A stretch of 64,000 nucleotides of DNA. Origin: Apus apus. Taxonomy: Eukaryota; Chordata; Aves; Apodiformes; Apodidae. Where the stretch lies: NCBI RefSeq assembly GCF_020740795.1, contig NC_067304.1:2594056-2658055 (forward strand), given 5' to 3'. A model generated the notes under the pieces. It worked only from the letters and a program-made list of their open reading frames with translations. It did not search any database and had not been told where the DNA came from. Position 1 is the first letter of the stretch. Each line of letters begins with the position of its first letter. The position numbers and the translations under genes were made by a program. Shown here one piece after another: positions 1 to 10,700 of this stretch.

Positions 1-221
1 CCCAGCAGTGCCCATCACCAGGACTCTAAACCCACAGCTCTGCCACCCCAGCTCTGGGACAGAAGAAAGGCAGACTGTTCCCCCCCAGCCTGCCCCATTT
101 ACACCACGTCCCATCCTCTGCCTTCCCCAATTTCCCAAGCAGGAACAAGACCCTGTTGTTAAAGTCACTGGTGTGTCTCTGTCCTCCCAGCCCCCTCCAA
201 ATTGCTGCCCCCAAAGTCACA

Positions 222-360
222 GAATCACTTAGGCTGGAAAAGACCTTCAAGATCACCAAGCTCAACCATTAACCCTGCTCCACCAAGTCTAGCACTCAGC
301 CATGTCCCCAAGCACCACATCTAGATGACTTCTAAACACATCCAGGGATGGTGACTCAGA
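222..360 (-). repeat. CR1 LINE 3' fragment
   Basis: The plus strand reads as the antisense of a CR1 3' end: 'agaatcacttaggctgg', then an 'aagaccttcaagatcacc' block and 'cagggatggtgactc'. It is an old, diverged copy truncated at both sides. The element's sense strand is minus. Confidence 0.75.
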
Positions 361-744
361 GATGGTCCCTCCCTGTCTCCTTCACACTCAGACCTGTGCC
401 ACCCCAGCTCCCTGCCCCCTCCATCCCACACCTCAGAAAGCCCCCATGCACCCCCTGCCCCTCAGGCCTAGGCCCACTGAGAGCCCCCTCTCCAGCCTCC
501 TCCCCCATCCCACAGCACAACCTGCCCCTCCACCCCACACCCACCTCCTACCTTCCGTACCCCCTCCACATTCACCATGTCCCAAACCTTCTGTCCCAAA
601 CACCCCCCATTCCCACACCTCCTGTCCCTCACATACCCCATAACGGTGCTTTTGTCCACCACACATCCTTTGCCCCACAGTCCATGTCCCCCCCATAACC
701 TCATCCCCACACCCCAAACCCCTTGCTTCACTGCCCCAAGACCC
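361..744. other. C-rich stretch without a gene
   Basis: This is strongly pyrimidine-rich sequence (runs of cccca/ccct) leading into the minisatellite. Open frames exist on both strands only because the composition excludes stops. No splice-bounded exon or known domain is visible. Confidence 0.5.
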
Positions 745-1560
745 CTGTGCCCCTGTCCCTCACAAACCCCTTGTCCCTGCTGTGCCACACCCCCTGTCCC
801 TCACAAACCCCATCCTCACTGCCCCACACCCCCTGTCCCTCACAAACCCCATCCTCACTGCCCCACACCCCCCTGTCCCTCACAAACCCCATCCCCACAC
901 CCCTTGACCCTGTCCCTCACACACCCCATCCCTGCTGTCTTACGCCCCCTGTTCCTCACAAACCTCATCCCTGCTGCCCCATACCCCCTGTCCCTCACAC
1001 ACCTCATCCCGACACCCCTTGTTTCCTGTCCCCCACACACCCCATCCCTGCTGTCTTACAGCCCCTGTCCCCCACACACCCCATCCCCACACCCCTTGTT
1101 CCCTGTCCTCACAAACCCCATCCCTGCTGCCCCACCCCCCTTGTCCCTGTCCCCCACACACCCCATCCCTGCTGCCTCACACCCCCTGTCCCTCACAAAC
1201 CCCATCCCCACCCCCCTTGTCCCTGTCCCCCACACACCCCATCCCTGCTGTCTTACGCCCCCTGTTCCTCACAAACCCCATCCCTGCTGCCCCACACCCC
1301 TTGTTCCCTGTCCCCCACACACCCCATCCCTGCTGCCCCACACCCCCTGTCCCTCACAAACCCCATCCCCACACCCCTTGTCCCTGTCCCTCACAAACCC
1401 CATCCCCACACCCCTTGTCCCTGTCCCTCACAAACCCCATCCCTGCTGCCCCACACCCCTTGTTCCCTGTCCCCCACACACCCCATCCCTGCTGCCTCAC
1501 ACCCCCTGTCCCTCACAAACCCCACACCCCTTGTCCCTGTGCCTCACACACCCCATCCCC
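745..1560. repeat. C-rich minisatellite, ~37-bp unit
   Basis: More than twenty degenerate copies of a roughly 37-bp unit built from 'cccacaccccttgtccctgt' followed by 'ccctcacaaaccccat' (or 'cccacacaccccat'). Some units carry 'ccctgctgcc' in place of 'ccccaca'. The array is almost pure C on the plus strand, so the minus strand is G-rich. Open frames across it are a composition effect. Confidence 0.9.
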
Positions 1561-1760
1561 GCTGCCCCCACCCTGTCCCCCGCACGCCCCCCACCCCACT
1601 TTACCTCAGCCCCCCCCAGCCCTGCCCCACTCACCTCCCGCCGCTCCCGCCGCTCCCCCAGCCCCCCCCCCTCCCCTCACGTCACGTCACGCCGCCCGCC
1701 CTGACGCCACCGCAGCTCGCGCCCCTCAGCCAATCAGCGCCGCCGGGGCGTGCGCGCCGC

Positions 1761-1774
1761 GTCACCGCGGCAAC
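1761..1774 (+). promoter_or_regulatory. RFX X-box
   Basis: GTCACCGCGGCAAC fits the X-box consensus GTNRCC-N2-RGYAAC at every defined position. RFX factors bind such sites in ciliary-gene and MHC class II promoters. It sits inside the CpG island. Confidence 0.6.
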
Positions 1775-1795
1775 GGCCCAAGCCCGCCCCCCGCG

Positions 1796-1810
1796 GCGCC
1801 CCCTGGCGGG
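1796..1810 (-). promoter_or_regulatory. CTCF-like core site
   Basis: GCGCCCCCTGGCGGG is the reverse complement of a CTCF core (consensus GCGCCCCCTGGTGG), with one difference. It lies between the X-box and the G-rich minisatellite. Occupancy cannot be judged from sequence. Confidence 0.45.
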
Positions 1811-1867
1811 CGCGTGCTGCGCGGCACCCGCCCAACTCCCCCCCCCCCCCCCCCGCGCGCGGGGCCT

Positions 1868-1884
1868 CATGGGAAATGTAGGCG
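1868..1884 (+). promoter_or_regulatory. ZNF143/ZNF76-type (SBS) element
   Basis: The site reads CATGGGAAATGTAGGCG. Its core TGGGAAATGTAG matches the ZNF143/THAP11 element core TGGGAATTGTAG at 11 of 12 bases. ZNF76, encoded in this window, is a paralogue of ZNF143 expected to recognise the same type of site. Confidence 0.45.
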
Positions 1885-1926
1885 CTAATGGAGGGGGGAG
1901 CGGGGCGGGGGGGGAAGGGGGGGCCG

Positions 1927-2535
1927 GGGGGATCAGGGACCGGGGGGATCACGGACCGGGGGGATCAGGGACCGGGGGGATCAGGGACCAGGGGGATCAG
2001 GGAACGGGGGGATCAAGGACCAGGGGGATCAGGGACCGGGGGGTCAGGGAACGGGGGGATCAGGGACCGGGGGGATCAGGGACCAGGGGGATCAGGGAAC
2101 GGGGGGATCAAGGACCGGGGGGATCAGGGACCGGGGGGTCAGGGAACGGGGGGATCAGGGACCGGGGGGATCAAGGACCGGGGGGATCAGGGACCGGGGG
2201 GATCAAGGACTGGGGGGATCAAGGACCGGGGGGGATCAGGGACCGGGGGGATCAAGGACCGGGGGGATCAAGGAGCAGGGGGATCAGGGAACGGGGGGAT
2301 CAAGGACCGGGGGGATCAAGGAGCAGGGGGATCACGGACCGGGGGGATCAGGGACCGGGGGGATCAGGGACCGGGGGGATCAGGGACCGGGGGGATCACG
2401 GACCGGGGGGATCAGGGAACGGGGGGATCAAGGACCGGGGGGATCAGGGACCGGGGGGGGTCACGGACCAGGGGGATCACGGAACGGGGGGGTCACGGAC
2501 CAGGGGGATCAGGGACCGGGGGATCAGGGACCGGT
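1927..2535. repeat. G-rich 16-bp minisatellite
   Basis: About 38 copies of the unit ggggggatcagggacc, with variants aaggacc, ggaacgg, cggacc and gagcagg. Each unit has a run of five to seven G, so the plus strand has strong G-quadruplex potential and a GATC in almost every unit. Long open frames here arise because the unit has no stop codon in several frames. Confidence 0.95.
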
Positions 2536-2689
2536 CCGTCTGGGGGTCTCTCGTGTCCTGCCGCACAGGAGGGCAGAGGGAGCGGGGGCTCCTCGGGAGC
2601 TGCCCCACTAAACCCTCCCGGTGCTGCTGCTCGCGGGGACACAACCTCGCCGAGTCGCAGAGCCAGCAGGTCTCCCCTCAGCCTCCTTT

Positions 2690-2990
2690 CCTCCAGGCTG
2701 GACAACCCCAGTTCCCTCACCCGACCCTCACAGGTTCTCCAGAGCCTCCTCCTCGTCCTCCAGATCCTTCCCCAGCCCCAGTGCCCTTCCCTGGACACCC
2801 TCCCACCCTTCAACTGTTCCTCTTGTCATGAGATGCCCAAAACTGAACCCAGGATTTGAGGTGCGGCTTGTTGAGCCATAGAGGGGGATGATCCCTGCCC
2901 TGGTCCTGCTGGCCAGGCTATTGCAGACAGAAGCCAGGCTGCTGCTGGCCTCCCTGGCCACCTTCCTGCACGCTGAGCAACCAGGGTCAC
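2690..2990 (-). repeat. CR1 LINE fragment
   Basis: Antisense CR1: 'tcctccaggctggacaaccc', then 'gcccaaaactgaaccca' and 'gagggggatgatccctgcc' followed by 'ctggtcctgctggccaggct'. These blocks are standard in the CR1 3' half. The sense strand is minus. Confidence 0.8.
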
Positions 2991-4144
2991 CCCAGGAGGC
3001 TGCAGTGATCCGCACCACAGCCCCCCCCCATCAACACAAGACAGAGCTCCCAGGGTGGCATGTTGGAAGGTCCTTCTCCACCAGAAAACCTGTGTGGAGA
3101 GATCCCGTGCCCAAGCTGATGGCCCAGCCCACGCAGGGCTGTAGGGGCCACGCTGATGAGTGTGTCCCTCTCAGCTGAGTGGGAAGGAGGAGGAGGAGGA
3201 GACAGATTTGACCTGCAGCCCCAGGGCCACCACCCTGAGGGCTGCAGCCACCCGTGCCCTCCCTCCGTGTCAGCTGCTTGGGACCAGGGCACGGGGCCAC
3301 CCTGTCACCCTGACGGGCACACAGAGCTGCTTTGTCCCAGGGACGTGGCTGATCCAGCAGCCAGGCACAAAGAAAAGGGTCTGTAGAAAAGCAGCAGTGT
3401 CAGGACAGCGGGGGGCAGAGCTGTGTGAGCACCCACGGGAAGCCACACCAGGAGGAAAGAGATGCTAATCTGCCTAACGAACTGCAACTTCATCAGCAGG
3501 AGCACAAATGAAGCTGGGTTTGCTACTGGTGCCCGTTTCCAGAAGGGACCTGGGGGGCCCTGTACCCCCTGCAATGAAGACCCCAAAGTCACAGGTGAAC
3601 AGGACTGTATTTAACCAGAATCGTTTGGTGTGGGTTGGGTGGTTTTGTGTGTGTGCAGGGAGGCCTGACAGCCCCTTGGGCTTTTGTTCTGTTTTTCAGG
3701 GAGCAAATGAGCTGGAGGAGAGAGGCCAGGGCAGTGTCACTGATAAGAGCTGTGACATCCAGTGGCTCCCACTGGGATGCTTTGCTGTTGGCTTCTGTGG
3801 GCCTTGGACCAGGTCCTGAGCCAGGACTCCTGAAGTCCAAGGGCAAAGACCTAAATGAAGCCCAGAGCACCATGACCTTCATATACAAGCACTTAATTAA
3901 TCACACAGAGGTGTTGGCCCTCGCAGGGTGCTGGCCCTGCCACCCAGTGGGGAGTTCATCATCTGTGGCCAGTTCACCAGCACCCGTGTCCCTCTCAGCC
4001 CTCCACAAACCAACCCCAAATCCACTGGTGGGGCCTCTTTGTATGGGTAGTGCCCTGTTTCTTTTAGTGGTCTCTTTCTGCATCAGGAAGCAACACCCAG
4101 CACTGCTGAGGAGGGAGGTCTGGGGGTGGGGAAGCAGGTCTGAG
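2991..4144. other. Intergenic sequence 3' of DEF6
   Basis: No exon with matching splice phase, no tRNA-like structure and no recognisable repeat was found. The open frames present are short and unrelated to known proteins. Confidence 0.5.
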
Positions 4145-4164
4145 GGCCAGGGGGCTCCAAAAGC

Positions 4165-4170
4165 TTTATT
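4165..4170 (-). terminator. DEF6: DEF6 poly(A) signal
   Basis: AATAAA on the minus strand (tttatt on plus), 548 bases after the DEF6 stop codon. It is the only canonical hexamer I see in the downstream 700 bases. The 3' UTR would end near 4145. The downstream GU-rich element is weak. Confidence 0.65.
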
Positions 4171-4717
4171 GCTTGTTGGCTTCTGCTAACATCTACGTGA
4201 CTCCAGTGACTGACAACCACCTTCAGGGAATGCACGTGTTAGTTAAGGCCACCCTGGCTTCCCTGTGGGGGCAGAAGAAGGCACCTCTCAGTCTGCCAGG
4301 GCTTCCCTGGCAGCTGCTCTTGATGGGCCATGGACCCAGGGTGCAGCAGGAGATGCAGAAGGGTCGCTGGTAGAAACCAAAGGGGACCTGCAGCCCTGGG
4401 CAACATCATCCAGACCCTCTGGTGGCTTTTTAGGTTTGTGGTTTTGTTGTTTTTTTTTTTAGGGAGGGTGGAAACCAGAGTCTGGGGAGCTGGGCCCATG
4501 TCCCTCAGAGGAGATGACCCTGCTGCCTTCTCCTCAGCGTTGGGCTGTCCGAGTCTCCGGGCACGGTGTGGCTGCTGCTCTTCCCTGAAGGAAACAGGAG
4601 CATCTCTGCCTTGTGTGTAGTCACCTATGGGCTCTGTGCTGGTCCCCACTTGCCTCCATCCAGAGGTGGCCACAGCAGCTGTGTCTGCTCCGTGCTGGGC
4701 TCTGCCATCCTGAGGAG

Positions 4718-7700
4718 CTACTTGGTGGGCTCTGTGGCCAAGGTGTCCACACCTGGAGAGGGTGGCACCCTGCTGTTCCCACCGTTGCTCACGCTGTCCT
4801 TGCTGTTGTCCCTCACGGGGTCACTGCTTTTATCCTCCACTTTCTGCTTGAGTTTCAGGGAGGAATCTGTCCGGGAGAGGAGGGGTTGGTAGCCAGTGAA
4901 ACCTCCGCTCACGTTCGTGCGCTTCTCTGGGAACAGACAGAGGAAGAGGATTGTTTCACAGGGTGGTGAAGGGTAGAAGGGATCTTCATCAGGTTCCAAC
5001 CTCCCTGCTAGGAGCAGGGACACCTCCCACCAGCCCAGGCTGTACAAGCCTCATCCAACCTGGCCTTGAACACCTCCAAGGAGGGGACATCCATAACCTC
5101 CCTGGGCAACCTGTTCCAGCCCCTTCCTACCCTCATGGTGAATAATTTCTTCCTGATGTCTAACCTAGATCTTCCCTTTTTCAGTTTAAAATAATGACCC
5201 CATGTCCCATCACTGCCCTCTCTGGTGAGGGCTCCAGCTTTCCTGGAGCTCCTTCAGGTACCCCAGTCCCTGGGTCCCAATGGACCTGTCAGCCAAGGAA
5301 AAGGGGTGCTGGGTCTCTCCTTGCCAGAGGTGTGGAGGCATCTTTGAAAGATGCGGGCTCTTCCAGCCCCTGATGCCCCCAGAGAGGGGAAGATGGTGGG
5401 AGCCTGGGCTGGGGCCCCAGCATGGCTGTGCTCGGGATGGGCAGGGGAGGGTGTGAGGGGTGGTCTCCTACCTCCTGGCCCGATGGGGTGCATCAGCCGG
5501 TTCATCTGGACGTTCCAGTGCTTGACGTTGGTGCTGGCCTGACGCAGCTTCCGCTGGGCTGCCTGGGAAGGCACAAGGAGAGGCCTGAGCTGCTGCCCCG
5601 GGACCACAGGCAGGACTTCCCCTTCCCTGAGTAAGCCTGGACTGGAGGCTCCCTCTGGGATGGAGACCCAGCTCACCCTCCTCTAGGCCTTCTGCTCCAC
5701 CTCCCGTCCTCCCCCCTCCACACACTCCCACTGGTGACGTTGCTCTGGACACCAGTGCTGTCCCCCCAGGGCAGGACACGCTTCTCCCATCTCAGCCACC
5801 AAATCACCCCACGGCTCAGAAACCCCTGAGGCAACACCAGCTTGGTCCCCAAAGCTGCCGGGTCCTCCCCAGGGTGGAGGTGACTCAGGGCAGGCTGGGA
5901 AGTCCCCCTGGGGCTCACAGGGCGAAGGGATGTGGCACTGGGGTGATGCTCACCATGACATCTTGGTCCACCCTCTGCCTGTTCACCCTCACTTCTTCCA
6001 GCTGCTTCTGTGCCTCTTCCAGACACTTGTTCTTGTTCTCCATCTCCTGCTTCAGGACTTGCTTCTCCCGCTGGGTTTTGATGATATATTCCTCTTGCTC
6101 CTCCTTCAGCTTCATCAGTTGCTTCAGCTTCTCCTCTTCCTCAGCCAGTAGCCTGTTGGAGGAAGAGGTGAGGACATCCCTCTGACACTTCATCCACCAG
6201 TTGCCCTCCTCCTCCCTGCTGGCATACTGGGAGCCACCCGCACACCCTGCTACCCTGGGGAACGTTGCCCTGGGAGTGGGCCTGGTGGAGCAGGAGCAGG
6301 GATGTCCTACCTGGCCTGTGCATATCTCACAGACTCCTCGTCCTGCCGTGCCTTCACCTCCTGCTGCAGGGCCTCCTGGAGACGCTCCTGCATGTCTTCC
6401 AGCTCCAGGATGCGCTTGCGCTGCCGCTCTGCCTCCGCCTCCTTCAGGACCATCTCTGCCTGCATGGAGGCACGAGCCTGCAGCCCAGAGAGGAGCCATC
6501 AGCACAAGCCACCACCATCATCCCAGGGTCCCTGTGCCCCCACATCCCTGGGTGGATGGGACCAGACATCTCCCACGCTGGGCAGAGCCCATGGAGAGAG
6601 CTCCAGAGCAAGGAGACACACGGTGTCCTTTGGAGCTGCAAGGTCAGAAATGGGTTCCCTGGCCACCCTGGCAGTAGCACTCATCTCTCATCTGCCCCCC
6701 AGCTTCATACACCCCAGGGCAGGTTCTCCTCATCCCCTGCTCCTCAGGCATCTCCCGCACAGCGGTGCTGACGCCTCGGTCCCCAGGTCACACACAGCCC
6801 TGAGCCCAGAGGTGGCAGCAGTGTTGTTGCAAGAGCAGGACGTGCTCCTAAAAGCTCCACTAACCCCCCTGGGCTGCCACTGGCAAGGGAAGGAGAAGGC
6901 GGGACCCACCCCATGAGTGACACGGCCCCGTGGCAGGACGAGCCATGAGGATGCGCCCACCTGCTCGGCCTCCCGCAGCTGGATCTCCAGGGTCCTCTGC
7001 ATCTCCTCGTGCTGCTGCCGCCGCCGCTGCTCCTCCTCCTGCAGGAGCATCTCTGCCTGTCGTTGGGCCTCCTTCAGCAGCTCCAGCTCCTGCAGCTTCC
7101 TCTCCTTCTCCTCCTGGAGCTGCTTGAGCCGCTGCGTCTCCTCCTCCTTGGCCGCCTTCCGCTGCTCCCGCTGCTCCCGCTGCTCCCGTCGCTTCTGCTT
7201 CAGGTCTTTGTGCAGGGACTTCTTGCCCTCGGCCTGCAGCCGGATGGCGGTCTGGATGGCTGGGGAGGGAAGGGGACGGTCAGTGGGGACACAGGAGGGG
7301 ACGCGGGGGAGCCGGGGAGGGGGCAGAGGGTGGGCACAGACCCAACGTCCACTCCTGGCGCTGCCGGGTGTCGGAGGCGCTCATCTCGTAGGTGCGGGAC
7401 GAGGTCTTCACGCAGAACATGCACCTCTTCCCATCCCGGTCGGGGAGCACCTGCAGGGACAGGACACAGGATGGTGTTACCCCCAACCCGTGCCCCATCT
7501 TATCTCCACCTTCTTCAGCCATAGGACTGGCCCTCCCGTGGGTGAAATTGCGTCTGCTTCGGCTGCTGGGGCTCTGGAAGTGGATCTTCTGGGTCTCCTG
7601 CCCCCAGGCTGAGGTCAGCCCAGGCCGTACCTCCACACAGCAGTGCTTGTCCAACACGATGCTGCCCTTCTTCTCCTTCCTCTCCTCGCTCATGTAGTAG

Positions 7701-10700
7701 GACAGGACACTGGGCTTCAGCGTGAACCACCGCTCCGACCAGTTCCTCCTCAGCTGGCCCTTCTTCCAGAGGTAGCCCTGCACCCCGGAGACACGGGGAT
7801 CAGAAACAGGGACAGCCTGGGCTTTGTGCCCCAGCACACAGAATCACAGACCATCGAGCCCTACAAGCCCTGCCCCACTCCTTGCCTGTTTGAGCACATC
7901 CTCGATGACCTCCTGGTACACCTCCTCCACGGCCATGCTGACGGCCTCCTGGTCGATGCCGCGCAGGAACCGCCCCGAGTTCACCATGTCCAGGAACTGC
8001 CAGACTGTCACCCCCCCCTGCCCCTGTGGCTCCTGGGACAGGTAGTCCTCCAGCTCACAGGAGTTCAGCTCCACGTTCATGGCTGTGCAGATCTTCTTCA
8101 GCAGGTACTCCACCTGTGGGGACACGGGGCAGGGAGAGGTGAGAGCCATCCCCACCCCACCGACCCAGCTGGGAGAGCCCAAGACCACATCTTCCAGCCT
8201 AGAGATGCAGAACCCTTATCCCAGAGGATAACCCCTTGGGATGGTTGATGGCCATGGCCAAGCTGCTCCACCTCAGCAGGTTGTCACTGGGTCAGAGCTT
8301 GACTTAGGCAGGTTTTCCTTTTTAACCACACGACTGAGATCTTTGTGAACAGCTCCCTGTGGAGGAGATGAGGGCCGTTCTGAAACTGCCAATACATCAC
8401 TTTGAGGAAGGACTCAGAAGGTTGCCACGATGCTGGGATGGTTGCCACCACGTTGGGAACACTCCTTTCAGCCAACCTTTGCTGCCAGCACCCCCTGCCC
8501 ACGACCTGGAGACCGAGGAGCACGGGTGCCAGCAGAGAGCCACGCAGCGAGGTGACGCACGGTCCCCGCACCCAGCCAGAGGGGTTTTTTTACTTTACAC
8601 CTAGTCAGAAGAATGTCGTGCCCTTTAGTCTCTTCTTTCTTCATTGGTTTTTTTTTTTTTTCCAAGCTCAGCCCTGCGAGCAGAAAGATGATTCAGTTTG
8701 TCATGGTCTGGGGCACAGGAAGCTCCTCTCCCGGGGAGCAGGAAGTGCGGTCGCCCTCCTACGTCTGCTCAGCCCTGCATGTCTTGCCTGCTTTGGTTGT
8801 TTTGTTTTTTTTTCTTTGCCCCTTTTGGTTTTTTGGGGTTTTTTTTTTTTGGTTTCTTTTGACTTTTCTGCTGATCTCAGGAGGTTGATGGTGGAGAAGC
8901 AGATGGCAGCTGCTTGGCCAGCTGGGCTCCTCCTGGTGAGGCCGCTCTTGGCTTCTGAGCTTGTCCCTCCTCTCTGCCTTCTTTGGAGGGATTTGATTTG
9001 AACCCCCCCGCCCCCTCGGAGTCAAATTCCAGGTGGAATTTGGAGGGGAAGGTTCTCCCTTCTCTGTGGGTGGAATTTGGAGATTACTGGTGGCAGCTTT
9101 GCAGGGCAGCTGGGGCAACCTCAGTCTTAACTCTCCCGATGCTGGGCAGAAGGTGAGCAGCTGGTGGCATGGAGAGGGACAACCAGGTCTGCTCTGCCAC
9201 TGCCTTGGTGGTGGCATGGGCTGAGAGCAGCACGAGGGACACAGCTCCATCCAGCCTGACAGTGCTTTCATGGGGAGGAACCTCCCATTGCACCGGAGTT
9301 GTAAGGATTTCTCATCATCATCTTTTTCTCCTCCATGGAAATCAGGAGGAGCCCTCCAACACTGTGCTCAACTCAACCCTTGGGTGAGATGGAAGGGCTT
9401 TAGGCAAGGGACCAGCTCCAGGAGAAGCTGAGCTGGGGGAGCTCCTTGGCTGGGGCTCTGAGAACTGGCACATTCATTTCACAGCAAGCAAAAGAGCTTG
9501 TTGGTGTGAGCTTGGGCCATGGAGGAGCACTATGGACCAGCCCACACCTCATCCTCCAAGACATCCATACTTGAGATGCTTCAGCCTTTTGGAGGGGTCC
9601 TCCCAGCTGCTCCCAGCTCACCCCCCCTCCCTGGGCAGCACGAATGGCTGTGGACATCATGGAGGGTGCCCAGGGCAGCCAGCCCCCTCCTCCCACCCAG
9701 GCCTGCTCTCTCCCACACCCTGGAGCACCACATCTCAGGATGTGGTGGGACATGCCAGGAAGAGATAGTGGGATGTGTCACCCCAAAGAGGGCTCTGCCA
9801 GCTTGCAGAGCCCTGGGAGGATGAAGGTTTTGGGCAGGAGGGGCAGGTCCTACCTCATCTGGCACCATGATGAGAGGGTATTTGTCTTCAGACAGAAAGT
9901 TGAAGAGACACCAGAGCTTGAAAGCATCTTGGTGGGACACAACACTGTTCCCATTCCGGTCAGGCTTGTAATTCTTCTTGGCTGTCAGGGTCCAGCAGAG
10001 CTCATCAAAGTTTTCTTTGACAAAAGCACCTTCCTCCACCTGTGGACAGGAGCCAGGGGGTGAGTGTGGGGCTGCAGGGGGGTCTGGGGAGGAAGGACTG
10101 GATGGAGGGTGGGCAGAAACCCTCACACCTGAAACCTGTCCCTGCTGGTGAGAAGCATGGGGGGGACTGATGGTGGGACCCACAACTAGAGTGCAGGTGG
10201 GATCTGATCTGTGATGCCAGCATGTGTCCCCACCACAGGTCCCCTTATGCAGGCAAGTGACACGTGTCAGAGGGTAGAGAAGGTGCTAGGGGACCATTGC
10301 AGCCCCCAAGCACCATGGTGGCTCTGCCATGTCCTGCCAGGCTTTGGAGCACCACCAGGAACCCCGTGGTGAAGCACACCCAGGGCCCTGGGGTGCTCTG
10401 CCCAGCCCACCTCCCCATCCCCTCCAAGCCTTTGGCTCACTCTCCTTATCCCATCTGGCCACAAAGAAGAAGGAGGGCTCAGCAAAGGGAAGTGCTGGCC
10501 TGCAGGCAGCAGTGCAGGCAGCAGTGCAGGCAGCAGTGCAGGCAGCAGTGCAGGCAGCAGTGATGCCACCACTGGTCTCAGCCTGTCCATGACCTCTAGC
10601 GTCATGAGATGCTTCACACAGCAGTTCTGGTGTGGCATCAGTGAGCTGTGACAGGGACCAAAGCAGCCTGGCAACATCTGGTCTCTCCATCCCAGCTGCC

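Larger units (their letters stand above)
1600..1890 (-). promoter_or_regulatory. CpG-island promoter without a visible gene (PPARD candidate)
   Basis: A dense CpG stretch holds a CACGTCACGTCACG CREB/USF-like cluster (1679-1692), a CCAAT box (1730-1734), an RFX X-box, a CTCF-like core and a ZNF143-like site. On the minus strand a consensus 5' splice donor (GGGAG followed by GTGAGT) lies at 1629-1639, so a short non-coding first exon could end at 1635 and splice leftward out of the window. In human, PPARD follows DEF6 in the same direction and begins with non-coding exons. The PPARD assignment is therefore inference from gene order, not from coding sequence. Confidence 0.5.

Noticed and set aside
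745-1560. CRISPR-like repeat array
   Set aside because: Units are contiguous and degenerate with no unique spacers, and the host is a vertebrate.
577-2831. Very long plus-strand open frames (375, 702 and 323 codons) over the two minisatellites
   Set aside because: They follow the tandem units in all frames, have no start context, splice structure or domain, and are explained by stop-free repeat composition.
7838-7880. CR1 remnant next to the DEF6 exon 4 donor
   Set aside because: Only 'cacagaatcacagaccatcg' resembles a CR1 edge; too short to support.
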